From the NCBI RefSeq assembly GCF_009733815.1, contig NZ_WNXY01000004.1, forward strand, positions 310,001 to 374,000: a stretch of 64,000 bases of DNA. The letters run 5' to 3'. The stretch is from Pseudactinotalea suaedae (GTDB lineage: Bacteria > Actinomycetota > Actinomycetes > Actinomycetales > Beutenbergiaceae). The notes below the pieces were generated by a model. The model did no database searches. It had not been told where the DNA came from and worked only from the letters and a program-made list of their open reading frames with translations. Within the stretch, counting starts at the first letter, position 1; each line of letters starts with the position of its first letter. Below, one piece after another: positions 17,428 through 25,029 of the stretch. A program made the translations under genes and the position numbers.

Positions 17428-20400
17428 TCAGGGCGCGAAGACCTCGAGCTGCCTGAGCACCACGGCCTCGTCCGCCACCCACCGGAACGCCGTCACCGGG
17501 GCCGAGGGCGGCTCGATGCGGAACACCCGGGTCTGCTGCGTCCGGGTGAACTCCTCGGCCACGCGCGCGTCGGCGACCACCCAGTCGCCGTCGACCTCGG
17601 CCAGCAGCGACCAGCTCATGCGGCCGGGGACGTCGGCCGTGACGGTCATGAGGCTGCCGCACCGGCGCGGCTCGGGCAGGCGTACCTCGACCGTCTCACC
17701 GGCCGCGAGCGGCACGGGCGTGCCCGCGACGTCGTCGATCACGGCGGCGTGAGAGCAGGGTGCCCCCTCGGTCAGGTCACGGAGCGGCTCGGTGTGGCCG
17801 TGCAGCTCGCGCGCCGAGGGCGGCCGAGAGCCCGCGGCCCACCCGGTGGGCTCCTCCGCGAGCGTGAACTCCAGCGTCGTACCCCCGCGCAGGAGCTCGT
17901 CGGGGATCGACACCTGCTCCCATGGCCGGCCGTCGACCCGCACCGAGGCGATGAAGCGACGCTCGCGCGAGGGGTTGGTCACCCGGATCGTGATCGGCGC
18001 GCGCCCAGGCGGCCGGATCACCACGTGCGGCAGCCGCGGTGGCAGCAGCACCCAGCTGCCGGAGGCCGGGACGAGCGGGTACAGCCCGACCGAGGCGAAC
18101 ACCCACCACGCCGACATCTCCCCGTTGTCCTCGTCGCCCGCGAAGCCCTGCCCCAGGTCGGTACCGACGAACAGGCGGTCGAGCGCATCGGCGACCAGCG
18201 CGTGCGCGTCGTCGTGACGACCCACGTGCATGTACATGAACGGGATGTGGTGCGCCGGCTGGTTGGACAGCGCGACCATCCCGGTGCGGCAGTCGCGCGC
18301 CTCCGTCATCTCGTGGATCGGGCGACCGTAGGACCCTGCATGCCGCGCCGCGCCCGTCTCGGGGCGCGCCACGATCGCGTCGAGCATCGCGGACAGCCCG
18401 GCCTCACCGCCGTGGAGCGCCACGAGCCCCGCACCGTCGTGCGGCACCGTGACGGCGGTGCCCCAGGCGTTGGTCTCGGTGTAGTCGTGGCCCCACTCGT
18501 CGGGGTCGAGCTCGTCGGGTCCCCGCCGCCAGCCGCCGTCGGCGTCCCGGCCGACGAAGAACCCGGACCCGGCCTGGAAGACCTCCTGGTAGAGCAGCGA
18601 GCGGCGGGCCAGCCACTCCGTCTCGGCCTCGACCCGGCGACGTTCGGCACCCTCGGGCAGGGTGGCTGCCACGAGGCGGCCCAGCTGTGACCCGGCCCAG
18701 TCGTTGAGGGCGGCGTCGAGGGTCCAGGACATGCCCTCGTGCACCTCGGTCGAGACGTACCGGCGGAAGAGACCCTGGTGCAGGCCCTTGCGGCCGACCC
18801 GACGGTCGGGGGCCGGCACTCCTGCGTGCGCGAGCACGCTCTGCCAGGCGTCCTGCAGATCGATGCCGGGGACGTCCTTGACGAGCAGGTCGGCGAGCAC
18901 GGTGTCGCTCGTCGTGCCCGTCATGCAGTCCACGGGCGCCGGGGCGCTCCACCGCGGCACCCAGCCGGTGTCGCGGAAGTGGGCGAGGAAGCCGTCGGCC
19001 AGGTCACCGGCCGAGTCCGGGGTGAGCAGCCCGAGGAGCGGCCAGGCGGTGCGGTAGGTGTCCCAGAACCCGTTGGTCGCCGCGTAGCTGCCCGCCCCGA
19101 GCGCAGGGCGCGGACCCAGCTCGGGCGCGCGGATCGATCGGATGTCGGGGACCTCGTAGGGGCTGCGCCAACGTCGCCCCTGCGGGGTCTGCTCGTCGTG
19201 ACGGGTGGGAAAGAGGAACAGCCGGTAGAGGCTGGAACGGAGCAGGACCAGGTCGTCCGGAGTCGCGTCGGGCGCCTCGACGATCGCCAGGAGCGCGTTC
19301 CACCGGTCACGGGCGGTGGCGATCAGCGCGTCCACACCGGGCGCGGCGGCCACGTGAGCGGCCGCCGTGGCGGCGTCGATGCTCGAGAGCCCGACGAGCA
19401 CCTCGGCGGATCCGGAGCCGGCGACCTGGACCGCGCCGCGCATCTGACCGCTCGCCACCGTCAGCGTGTGTGCCGTGGCCGCCGGGACCCGGACGTGCAC
19501 GTGCTGCGGCGGCGCGCCGGGGGTGTCGTCGAGAAGGCAGGACACCGTCAGACCCGCCTCATCCAGCTCGATGCGGACGTCGGTGACCGTGCCCCGGTGG
19601 TCGAGGACGAACGAGCCATCCCCGGAGGGGAACGAGCACCGCACCCCCATCACGCTGTCGCCCGCCGCGGCCTCGACGACCAGACCGCCGTCGAGCCGAG
19701 CCGACCACACGTGCGGGCGGTCCATCTCGTGGTCGTGGTCGAACGCCAGGCCGCGCTCGCTCCGGCCCAGCTCCGGGTGGAGGCCGTCCGCCGGCATCAC
19801 CTGGAAGGCGCCGCGCTCGCGGATCCACGGGCTCGGCAGGTGCGAGGTGGCGATCGCCTGCAGCCGCGGTCGCGGGTCGTCCGCGGGGCCTTCGCCGTGC
19901 CAGCGATAGACCCAGTCGGGCGCCGCGGCATCGGTGACCGGCACGGCGTAGAGGCGTCCGTGGGGCACCCCGACCAACGGCGCCGTGTTGCCCCGCGAGA
20001 ACGCGGGCGCGGAGTGCGAACCGCGCGTGGTGCGCACCTGCTCGACCGGCTCGGCGCCGATCTCCGGAACGGCAGCCAGCGCGACGCCGTCGACGAACAC
20101 GGTGACGACCCGTCCCGGGCAGGCCCGGACGACGAGCTCCACCTGCGCGATGCTCCGGCCGTCCCACCCGTCGAGGTCGACGCGCCGCAGGTTCCACTGG
20201 TCCACCCACATCATGCGGGCGTCGGCCTGAGCGACAGGATCCAGCCGGACGCCGTACTGGTCCACCGCGCCCGTGGCGCTGAGGCGGCTGCCGTCGTCGG
20301 CGACGAGATCGAGGCTGACGGCGGTGCCGGCCCAGAGGTCGTCCAGCTCGTCGAGAGCGGTGACATCGCTCAGCTCGTCCGGCAGGCCCTGCGGCAGCAG

Positions 20401-20589
20401 CGCCCAGATTAGCTGCTGGCCGGCGCCGATGCGGCGCCCCTGCAGCTCGGGGAGGCGCACCGTGTGCGTCTGCTCCCCCGGTGGCACCTGCACCCGCCAC
20501 GGGATCGCGCTGACGAGGCCGACGCCGGCCCGCCCCGTCACCACGTGCTCGGGGGCGTGCCGCTCGACCCTCGCGGACGCGGTGGGCAC
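17428..20589 (-). CDS. GH92-family alpha-mannosidase
   Basis: About 1053 aa. The C-terminal two thirds carry GH92 signatures: NGFWDTYRTAWPLLGLL, MTGTTSDTVLADLLVK, HEMTEARDCRTGMVALSNQP with AHHIPFMY, and DNGEMSAWWVFASVGLYP. These are Ca2+-dependent exo-alpha-mannosidases. An N-terminal beta-rich extension (about 1-230) precedes the family domain. I chose the GTG at 20589 because AGGAGGT lies 4 nt before it; an ATG at 20697 and a GTG at 20625 are alternatives. None gives a signal peptide, so the enzyme looks cytoplasmic, unlike the secreted Bacteroides members. It stops 10 nt from the convergent SSADH gene, with no other glycan gene adjacent. Confidence 0.88.
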   Translation of the reverse strand: MPTASARVERHAPEHVVTGRAGVGLVSAIPWRVQVPPGEQTHTVRLPELQGRRIGAGQQLIWALLPQGLPDELSDVTALDELDDLWAGTAVSLDLVADDGSRLSATGAVDQYGVRLDPVAQADARMMWVDQWNLRRVDLDGWDGRSIAQVELVVRACPGRVVTVFVDGVALAAVPEIGAEPVEQVRTTRGSHSAPAFSRGNTAPLVGVPHGRLYAVPVTDAAAPDWVYRWHGEGPADDPRPRLQAIATSHLPSPWIRERGAFQVMPADGLHPELGRSERGLAFDHDHEMDRPHVWSARLDGGLVVEAAAGDSVMGVRCSFPSGDGSFVLDHRGTVTDVRIELDEAGLTVSCLLDDTPGAPPQHVHVRVPAATAHTLTVASGQMRGAVQVAGSGSAEVLVGLSSIDAATAAAHVAAAPGVDALIATARDRWNALLAIVEAPDATPDDLVLLRSSLYRLFLFPTRHDEQTPQGRRWRSPYEVPDIRSIRAPELGPRPALGAGSYAATNGFWDTYRTAWPLLGLLTPDSAGDLADGFLAHFRDTGWVPRWSAPAPVDCMTGTTSDTVLADLLVKDVPGIDLQDAWQSVLAHAGVPAPDRRVGRKGLHQGLFRRYVSTEVHEGMSWTLDAALNDWAGSQLGRLVAATLPEGAERRRVEAETEWLARRSLLYQEVFQAGSGFFVGRDADGGWRRGPDELDPDEWGHDYTETNAWGTAVTVPHDGAGLVALHGGEAGLSAMLDAIVARPETGAARHAGSYGRPIHEMTEARDCRTGMVALSNQPAHHIPFMYMHVGRHDDAHALVADALDRLFVGTDLGQGFAGDEDNGEMSAWWVFASVGLYPLVPASGSWVLLPPRLPHVVIRPPGRAPITIRVTNPSRERRFIASVRVDGRPWEQVSIPDELLRGGTTLEFTLAEEPTGWAAGSRPPSARELHGHTEPLRDLTEGAPCSHAAVIDDVAGTPVPLAAGETVEVRLPEPRRCGSLMTVTADVPGRMSWSLLAEVDGDWVVADARVAEEFTRTQQTRVFRIEPPSAPVTAFRWVADEAVVLRQLEVFAP

Positions 20590-20710
20590 GGGACCTCCTG
20601 CGGCCCCAGGATCGGTCCCCGTCACACGGCCCTCGCTCTCCGACCCGCCGGTGGGTCTCGACGCCCCTGGGATCGGAGCACGTCCGTTCGCTGCCATCTG
20701 CCTGATGCAC

Positions 20711-20750
20711 GAACGGCTCCACCGCAGGTTTCCCTGATGTGGAGCCGTTC
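20711..20750 (-). terminator. Hairpin downstream of tRNA-Arg
   Basis: A perfect 12-bp inverted repeat, GAACGGCTCCAC and GTGGAGCCGTTC, with a 16-nt loop, begins 20 nt after the tRNA 3' end on the minus strand. A smaller GCTCG/CGAGC stem lies between the two. There is no U-tract, as is common in GC-rich actinobacteria, so termination is likely but not certain. Confidence 0.55.
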
Positions 20751-20769
20751 TGCTCGCTGTCTCAACGAG

Positions 20770-20842
20770 CGCGCCCGGAGGGACTCGAACCCCCAACCTT
20801 CTGATCCGTAGTCAGATGCTCTATCCATTAAGCTACGGGCGC
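20770..20842 (-). tRNA. tRNA-Arg(ACG)
   Basis: A complete cloverleaf read on the minus strand: acceptor stem GCGCCCG/CGGGCGC with discriminator G, D arm, a 5-bp anticodon stem TCTGA/TCAGA around loop CTACGGA, and a T arm containing GGTTCGAGTCC. The anticodon ACG (inosine-modified, reading CGU/CGC/CGA) gives arginine. CCA is not encoded. The gene stands alone, with no integrase or att duplication seen nearby. Confidence 0.97.
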
Positions 20843-20913
20843 TTGCCCATCGGGTAACCGAAGGACCGCAGAGCATCCTACCGCCTCGAGCGGGGTGGTC
20901 GCGAACTCGCTGG

Positions 20914-21273
20914 TCAGCAGGCCTCGGTGGTCATCTCCTCGCCGTCCATCTCCTCCGAGCTCATCTCGTCCGACGGCGACATGTCCTCACCTGACATGTC
21001 CTCACCCGACATCTCGTCGGTCATCTCCTCCTCCGAGGTCATCTCCTCGTCCGACGTCATCTCCTCGTCCGAGGTCATCTCGTCCTCCGAGGTCATCTCC
21101 TCCATCGGGTCGCACGACTCCGAGGCCATCTCCTCCGACGTCACCTCCTCCGACGTCATCTCCTCGTCGCCCATCTCGTCGTCGCCCGCCCCTGCTCCGC
21201 ACCCCGCGAGCGCGAGCGCGGAGGCGAGCGCCAGCGCCAGCGAGGCGCTTCGCAACCTGGTGGTCCTGGTCAT
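20914..21273 (-). CDS. Methionine- and acid-rich repeat lipoprotein
   Basis: A 119-aa exported lipoprotein. The signal peptide ends in LALAGC, so Cys25 is the lipidated residue. The 95-residue mature chain has 15 Met and about 40 Asp/Glu, with no Lys, Arg, His or aromatic residue. It is built from repeats such as TSDEEM, TSEEEM and SGEDM. There are two further cysteines (SESCDP and the C-terminal one). The start has a clear SD (GAGGAG) 6 nt before it. It lies 54 nt downstream of the molybdoenzyme gene on the same strand, so the two are probably co-transcribed. No enzymatic domain is possible. A sacrificial, re-reducible methionine pool or a metal buffer are the reasonable roles. It recalls MrpX of Azospira by composition only. 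Confidence 0.85.
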   Translation of the reverse strand: MTRTTRLRSASLALALASALALAGCGAGAGDDEMGDEEMTSEEVTSEEMASESCDPMEEMTSEDEMTSDEEMTSDEEMTSEEEMTDEMSGEDMSGEDMSPSDEMSSEEMDGEEMTTEAC

Positions 21274-21327
21274 GGTGATCTCCTCTTCTCGGTGTGGGAC
21301 ACGACGTCCCTGAGCACGACGGCGGAT

Positions 21328-22872
21328 CTAGCCGACGACCTCGAACTCACGCCGGTGCAGCCCGCTCGCCCCGTCGGGGGCGGGCGGTCTGACGTCGACG
21401 GACTGCCGGTTGCCCTCGGCGTCGACCGCGCGGACGGTCGCGCGATGCCGCCCCGGTGCCAGACCGGTCACCGGGAGCCGCCACTGCACCCAGGTGTTGC
21501 CGTCGGCGACCGACGCGAGCTCGCACTCCTGCCAAGGACCGTCGTCGACCTGGATCTCGACCGTCCTGACGCCGGTGCCGGGCAACCACGCGACGCCGCC
21601 GATCACGGTGTCGGCATCGATCTGGGCGCCCTGGGCCGGGACGTCGATGCGCGAGGCGAGCTTGATCGGACCCTCCTTGGCCCAACCGCGCGGCACCCAG
21701 TACCCGTCGCGCTCGTCCCAGGTGGTGAGCTCGATCGTCTCGAGCCACTTCGTCGCCGACACGTACCCGTACAGCCCTGCCACGACCAGCCGCACCGGGA
21801 AGCCGTGCTCCGGGAGCAGCGGCTCCCCGTTCATCGCGTAGGCGACCAGCGCGGTGCGCTCACCGTCGAGAACCGAGACCGGGAAGCCGCAGCTCCAGCC
21901 GTCCACCGAGGTGCTGAACAGCTGCTCCGCGCTCGCCTGCACCCCGGCCTGCGCCAGCAGGTCGAGCAGCGGCACGCCCTGCCACACCGCGTTGTCCACG
22001 AGATCGCCGCCCACCTGGTTGGAGACGCACTGCAGCGTCACGGGCTGCTCCACGCTCGGCATCGCGAGCAGCTGCTCGTAGTCGATCTCGATCGGCTGCT
22101 CGACCAGACCCTCGATCCGCAGCCGCCACGTCCCCACGTCCACCCGCGGCACGCTCAGCGCGGTGTCGATCCGGTAGAAGTCCTCCGACGCGGTGACGTA
22201 CGGCGAGATCCCCTCGGCGTCGAAGGCAGCGGTGTCCGGCAGCGGCACCGTGCTCGGCGGCTCCGGCAGCACGATGCCGTCCGGCATGCTGCTCGCGCCG
22301 CCGGTCGCGCCCGCCACCAGCCGGCTGAGCGCGGCCGTCCCCGCCGCCGCCGTCGCCGCGATCCCCGAGACCGTCAGGAAGTCCCGTCTCGACGGCGGAG
22401 CAGCCGCCTGGTTGTCGCCGCGCCTGGGCGCGGCTCGGGTGAGCAGGCGCCAGGTTCCGAACCCGACACCGTTGGCGACGACGGCACCGAGCAGCGCGAG
22501 CGGCACCGATCCGCGTGGGTCGGCGACCTGGGACGCGAAGCCCACCACCGAGAGCACGAGCACGAGCGCAGGCACCAGCCACGCGGCGCGGCGGGCGATG
22601 CCGCCGGCCACCGCACCGAGCACCAGCGTCACCGCCACGGTGCCGATCACGAGCGCGGCCTTGTCGTTGGTTCCGAACAGCGCGACGGCCAGCTCCTTGA
22701 GACTGGCGGCGAACCGGTCCACGAACTGCGAGCCCACGGCCAGCAGCGGCGTCTCGGTCACGCCGGTGATCGCGGCGACCAGCTCGCCCGCGGCCAGCGC
22801 TGCCGCCACCGTGACCGCCCCGGCCACGGCTCCGCGCCGACGCGACAGCAGCCGCACCCCCTCCTCCGTCAT
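21328..22872 (-). CDS. Membrane-anchored sulfite-oxidase/MsrP-type molybdopterin oxidoreductase
   Basis: 514 aa. Residues about 10-150 form roughly four membrane helices. After them comes SRRDFL, a twin-arginine-like motif before a further hydrophobic stretch. The molybdopterin domain follows (about 195-400), with the Mo-ligand cysteine in VTLQCVSNQVGGDLV and the family segments GFPVRLVVAGLYGY and ATKWLETIEL. The C-terminal Ig-like dimerisation domain is visible around TVEIQVDDGPWQ. The catalytic part should face outside. I chose the ATG at 22872, which has TAGCGT 7 nt upstream. The sulfite oxidase fold includes the methionine-sulfoxide reductase MsrP. The Met-rich lipoprotein downstream makes that activity attractive here, but sulfite is not excluded. 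Confidence 0.85.
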   Translation of the reverse strand: MTEEGVRLLSRRRGAVAGAVTVAAALAAGELVAAITGVTETPLLAVGSQFVDRFAASLKELAVALFGTNDKAALVIGTVAVTLVLGAVAGGIARRAAWLVPALVLVLSVVGFASQVADPRGSVPLALLGAVVANGVGFGTWRLLTRAAPRRGDNQAAAPPSRRDFLTVSGIAATAAAGTAALSRLVAGATGGASSMPDGIVLPEPPSTVPLPDTAAFDAEGISPYVTASEDFYRIDTALSVPRVDVGTWRLRIEGLVEQPIEIDYEQLLAMPSVEQPVTLQCVSNQVGGDLVDNAVWQGVPLLDLLAQAGVQASAEQLFSTSVDGWSCGFPVSVLDGERTALVAYAMNGEPLLPEHGFPVRLVVAGLYGYVSATKWLETIELTTWDERDGYWVPRGWAKEGPIKLASRIDVPAQGAQIDADTVIGGVAWLPGTGVRTVEIQVDDGPWQECELASVADGNTWVQWRLPVTGLAPGRHRATVRAVDAEGNRQSVDVRPPAPDGASGLHRREFEVVG

Positions 22873-22879
22873 GGCAGCG

Positions 22880-22885
22880 ACGCTA
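22880..22885 (-). promoter_or_regulatory. Putative -10 box of molybdoenzyme gene
   Basis: TAGCGT on the minus strand, 7 nt before the ATG at 22872. There is no Shine-Dalgarno sequence, consistent with a leaderless or near-leaderless message. Confidence 0.45.
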
Positions 22886-22893
22886 GGGACCGG

Positions 22894-22924
22894 ATCGCAA
22901 CGACTCCGATCAGAGATCTCAACG
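22894..22924. promoter_or_regulatory. Candidate response-regulator direct repeats
   Basis: ATCGCAACG (22894-22902) and ATCTCAACG (22916-22924) are direct repeats 22 bp apart, two helical turns, in the 111-nt divergent gap between the molybdoenzyme and response-regulator genes. OmpR-type regulators usually bind such tandem half-sites. Confidence 0.4.
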
Positions 22925-22971
22925 TTCTCGAACATCGTGGCCGCCCCTGCTCTCCGCGAGGATGGCGGTCG

Positions 22972-22977
22972 TAGCCT
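22972..22977 (+). promoter_or_regulatory. Putative -10 box of response-regulator gene
   Basis: TAGCCT, 6 nt before the GTG start at 22984, in the leaderless configuration. No SD is present. Confidence 0.45.
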
Positions 22978-22983
22978 GAGCCG

Positions 22984-23703
22984 GTGCCCGCCGACCCGAC
23001 CACGACCAGCGTGCTCGTCGTCGACGACGAGCCGATGGTCCGCGAGGTCGTGGCCCGCTACCTGGCGCTCGACGGGCACCACGTCCACGAGGCCGGAGAC
23101 GGCGCAGCCGCGCGCGACCTGCTCGCGCGCGAGCACGTCGACCTCGTGGTGCTCGACGTCATGCTGCCCGAGCTCGACGGCCTCACCCTGCTGCGCCAGA
23201 TCCGCTCCCAGGGCGATGTCCCCGTCGTGCTGCTCACCGCGAGAGGTGAGGAGACGGACCGGCTGCTCGGCCTGGAGCTCGGCGCCGACGACTACGTGGT
23301 CAAGCCGTTCTCGGCCCGCGAGGTCGTGGCCAGGGTGCGGAACATCCTTCGGCGAGCGACGCCGTCGAGCACCGTGCCCGGCGACGACCAGCCGGCCGAG
23401 CTCTGCTTCGGCGACCTGCGTATCGACACCGGCGCGCGCGTGGTGACCGTGGCCGGCGCCGAGAAGGCGCTGACCGCCAAGGAGTTCGACCTGCTGGCGT
23501 TCCTCGCGACCTGGCCGCGGCAGGTGTTCAACCGAGCACAGCTGCTCGAGCGGGTGTGGGACTCCTCCGCCGAGTACCAGGACCCCGCGACGGTGACCGT
23601 GCACGTGGGCCGGCTGCGCCAGAAGGTCGAGCCCGACCCCGAGCACCCGCGCTGGCTCACCACCGTGTGGGGCGTCGGCTACCGCTTCGACCCGACCGGA
23701 TGA
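22984..23703 (+). CDS. OmpR/PhoB-family response regulator
   Basis: 239 aa. Receiver domain (about 8-122): acidic pocket VVDDEP, phospho-acceptor Asp in VVLDVMLPELDG, and the conserved Lys in VVKPFSARE. The C-terminal winged helix (about 145-235) contains LTAKEFDLLAFLATWPRQVFNRAQLL and VHVGRLRQKVEPDP, the latter being the DNA-recognition helix. The start is GTG. It overlaps the sensor kinase by 4 nt and is divergent from the molybdoenzyme, so that promoter is its most likely target. Confidence 0.94.
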   Translation: MPADPTTTSVLVVDDEPMVREVVARYLALDGHHVHEAGDGAAARDLLAREHVDLVVLDVMLPELDGLTLLRQIRSQGDVPVVLLTARGEETDRLLGLELGADDYVVKPFSAREVVARVRNILRRATPSSTVPGDDQPAELCFGDLRIDTGARVVTVAGAEKALTAKEFDLLAFLATWPRQVFNRAQLLERVWDSSAEYQDPATVTVHVGRLRQKVEPDPEHPRWLTTVWGVGYRFDPTG

Positions 23704-24857
23704 GGCCACCGATGGAGGCGAGCTGGTTCGCGGGGATGGCGATGCAGCCCGGGGTGGCCGCGCTGACCCTGGGCGGTGCGGTGCTGCTGGCGGTCGTCCT
23801 GGGCGTCGCGCTGCGACGGGTCTCGGCACGCCTGCGCACGCTGCGTGGCCAGCTGCTGCTGATCACGCTCGCCGGGGTGATCGTCGGCGCGCTGTGCGCA
23901 TGGCAGGCCACCACGCACATGCTGCTCGACGCCCAGCTGCTCGGACCTGTGCTCGTGGTGCTCGTGATCACGGCGTTGGTCGCCGCGATCATCGTGCTGA
24001 TCGCGTCCAGCTCCCTCAGTAGCGCCGCGTCCCGCCTCGCCCGCACGGTGCAGGCGGTCGAGGCGGGTGAGCGCGACATCCGTACCGAGGTGGTGCGCCG
24101 TGACGAGATCGGGCACGTCGCGGCAGCGATCGACGCCCTCTCGCTCCGGCTCGCCGAGCTCGAGGCCGAGCGGGAACGGCTCGACGCCGAGCGGGCTGTG
24201 CTGCTCACCAGCATCAGCCACGACCTGCGCTCGCCGCTCGCGGCGCTCCGTGCTGCGCTGGAGTCGCTGGTCGACGGCGTCGCTCCCGACCCGGACCGCT
24301 ACCTGCGGTCCATGACCGCCGACGTCGAGACCCTGACCCATCTGGTCGATGACGCGTTCCTGGTGGCCACCATCAGCGGGGGTCGGCTCCACCTGCAGCA
24401 GGAGGTGCTCGACCTCGGGGACTGCTGCGACACCGCCATCGAGGCGCTCTCCCCGCTGGCAGACGCCCGACAGGTCACGCTCGCGCTCGAGGTCACCGAC
24501 CACGTGCGTGTGCGTGGCAACGCGCAGGCGTTGGGGCGCGTGCTGCGCAACCTCATCGACAACGCGGTGCGGCACACGCCCACCGGGTCCACCGTGACGG
24601 TGCAGGTCGGGCGGCCTGAGCCGGCGGCGGCGCCGCGCGTGCACGTCATCGACGAGGGCCCAGGCTTCCCGCCCGACTTCCTCGACCGCGCCCTCGAGCC
24701 GTGGGCACGCGCCGACGAGGCGCGCAACCGCAGCACCGGGGGCACCGGCCTCGGCCTGGCGATCGCCGCCGGGCTGGTCGAGGCTCACGGCGGCAGGCTC
24801 TGGGTCGAGGCCGGTCCTGGTGGCCGCGCCGGGTTCACGCTGCCCAGCCCCAGCTGA
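23700..24857 (+). CDS. Sensor histidine kinase (HAMP-HisKA-HATPase)
   Basis: 385 aa, partner of the preceding response regulator (ATGA overlap). An N-terminal hydrophobic region has about three helices (near 16-38, 47-64, 78-100) with only short external loops. A HAMP-like linker follows, then the phospho-acceptor His in SISHDLRSPLAALR. The ATP-binding N box is RNLIDNAVRHTPTGS, and G boxes are in VIDEGPGFPPDF and GTGLGLAIAAGL. With so little extracytoplasmic sequence, the signal may be sensed in or near the membrane. An in-frame ATG four codons later is an alternative start. Confidence 0.93.
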   Translation: MRPPMEASWFAGMAMQPGVAALTLGGAVLLAVVLGVALRRVSARLRTLRGQLLLITLAGVIVGALCAWQATTHMLLDAQLLGPVLVVLVITALVAAIIVLIASSSLSSAASRLARTVQAVEAGERDIRTEVVRRDEIGHVAAAIDALSLRLAELEAERERLDAERAVLLTSISHDLRSPLAALRAALESLVDGVAPDPDRYLRSMTADVETLTHLVDDAFLVATISGGRLHLQQEVLDLGDCCDTAIEALSPLADARQVTLALEVTDHVRVRGNAQALGRVLRNLIDNAVRHTPTGSTVTVQVGRPEPAAAPRVHVIDEGPGFPPDFLDRALEPWARADEARNRSTGGTGLGLAIAAGLVEAHGGRLWVEAGPGGRAGFTLPSPS

Positions 24858-25029
24858 CCCGCCCGCCAGGTGACGGGATGCCACCGTGCGACCCCGACGA
24901 GCTCGGACGAGAGCCGCCGCCTACGACTCCAGGTGGACCCCGGGACCAGCCCCTGGGATCCCCCGACCACCCGAGAACGGGACCGCCGACGGACGCGCTC
25001 GGGCCGCCGTCGGGACGAACCTGGATGGC

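Noticed and set aside
20770-20842. tRNA-Arg as an integration site of a genomic island
   Set aside because: No integrase, no transposase and no repeated tRNA 3' end were seen within the window. The genes around it look like ordinary chromosome.
21328-23829. A longer molybdoenzyme reading frame reaching past the response regulator start
   Set aside because: The extension is antisense to the response-regulator gene and lacks family homology. The ATG at 22872 fits the promoter-like box and the first membrane helix.
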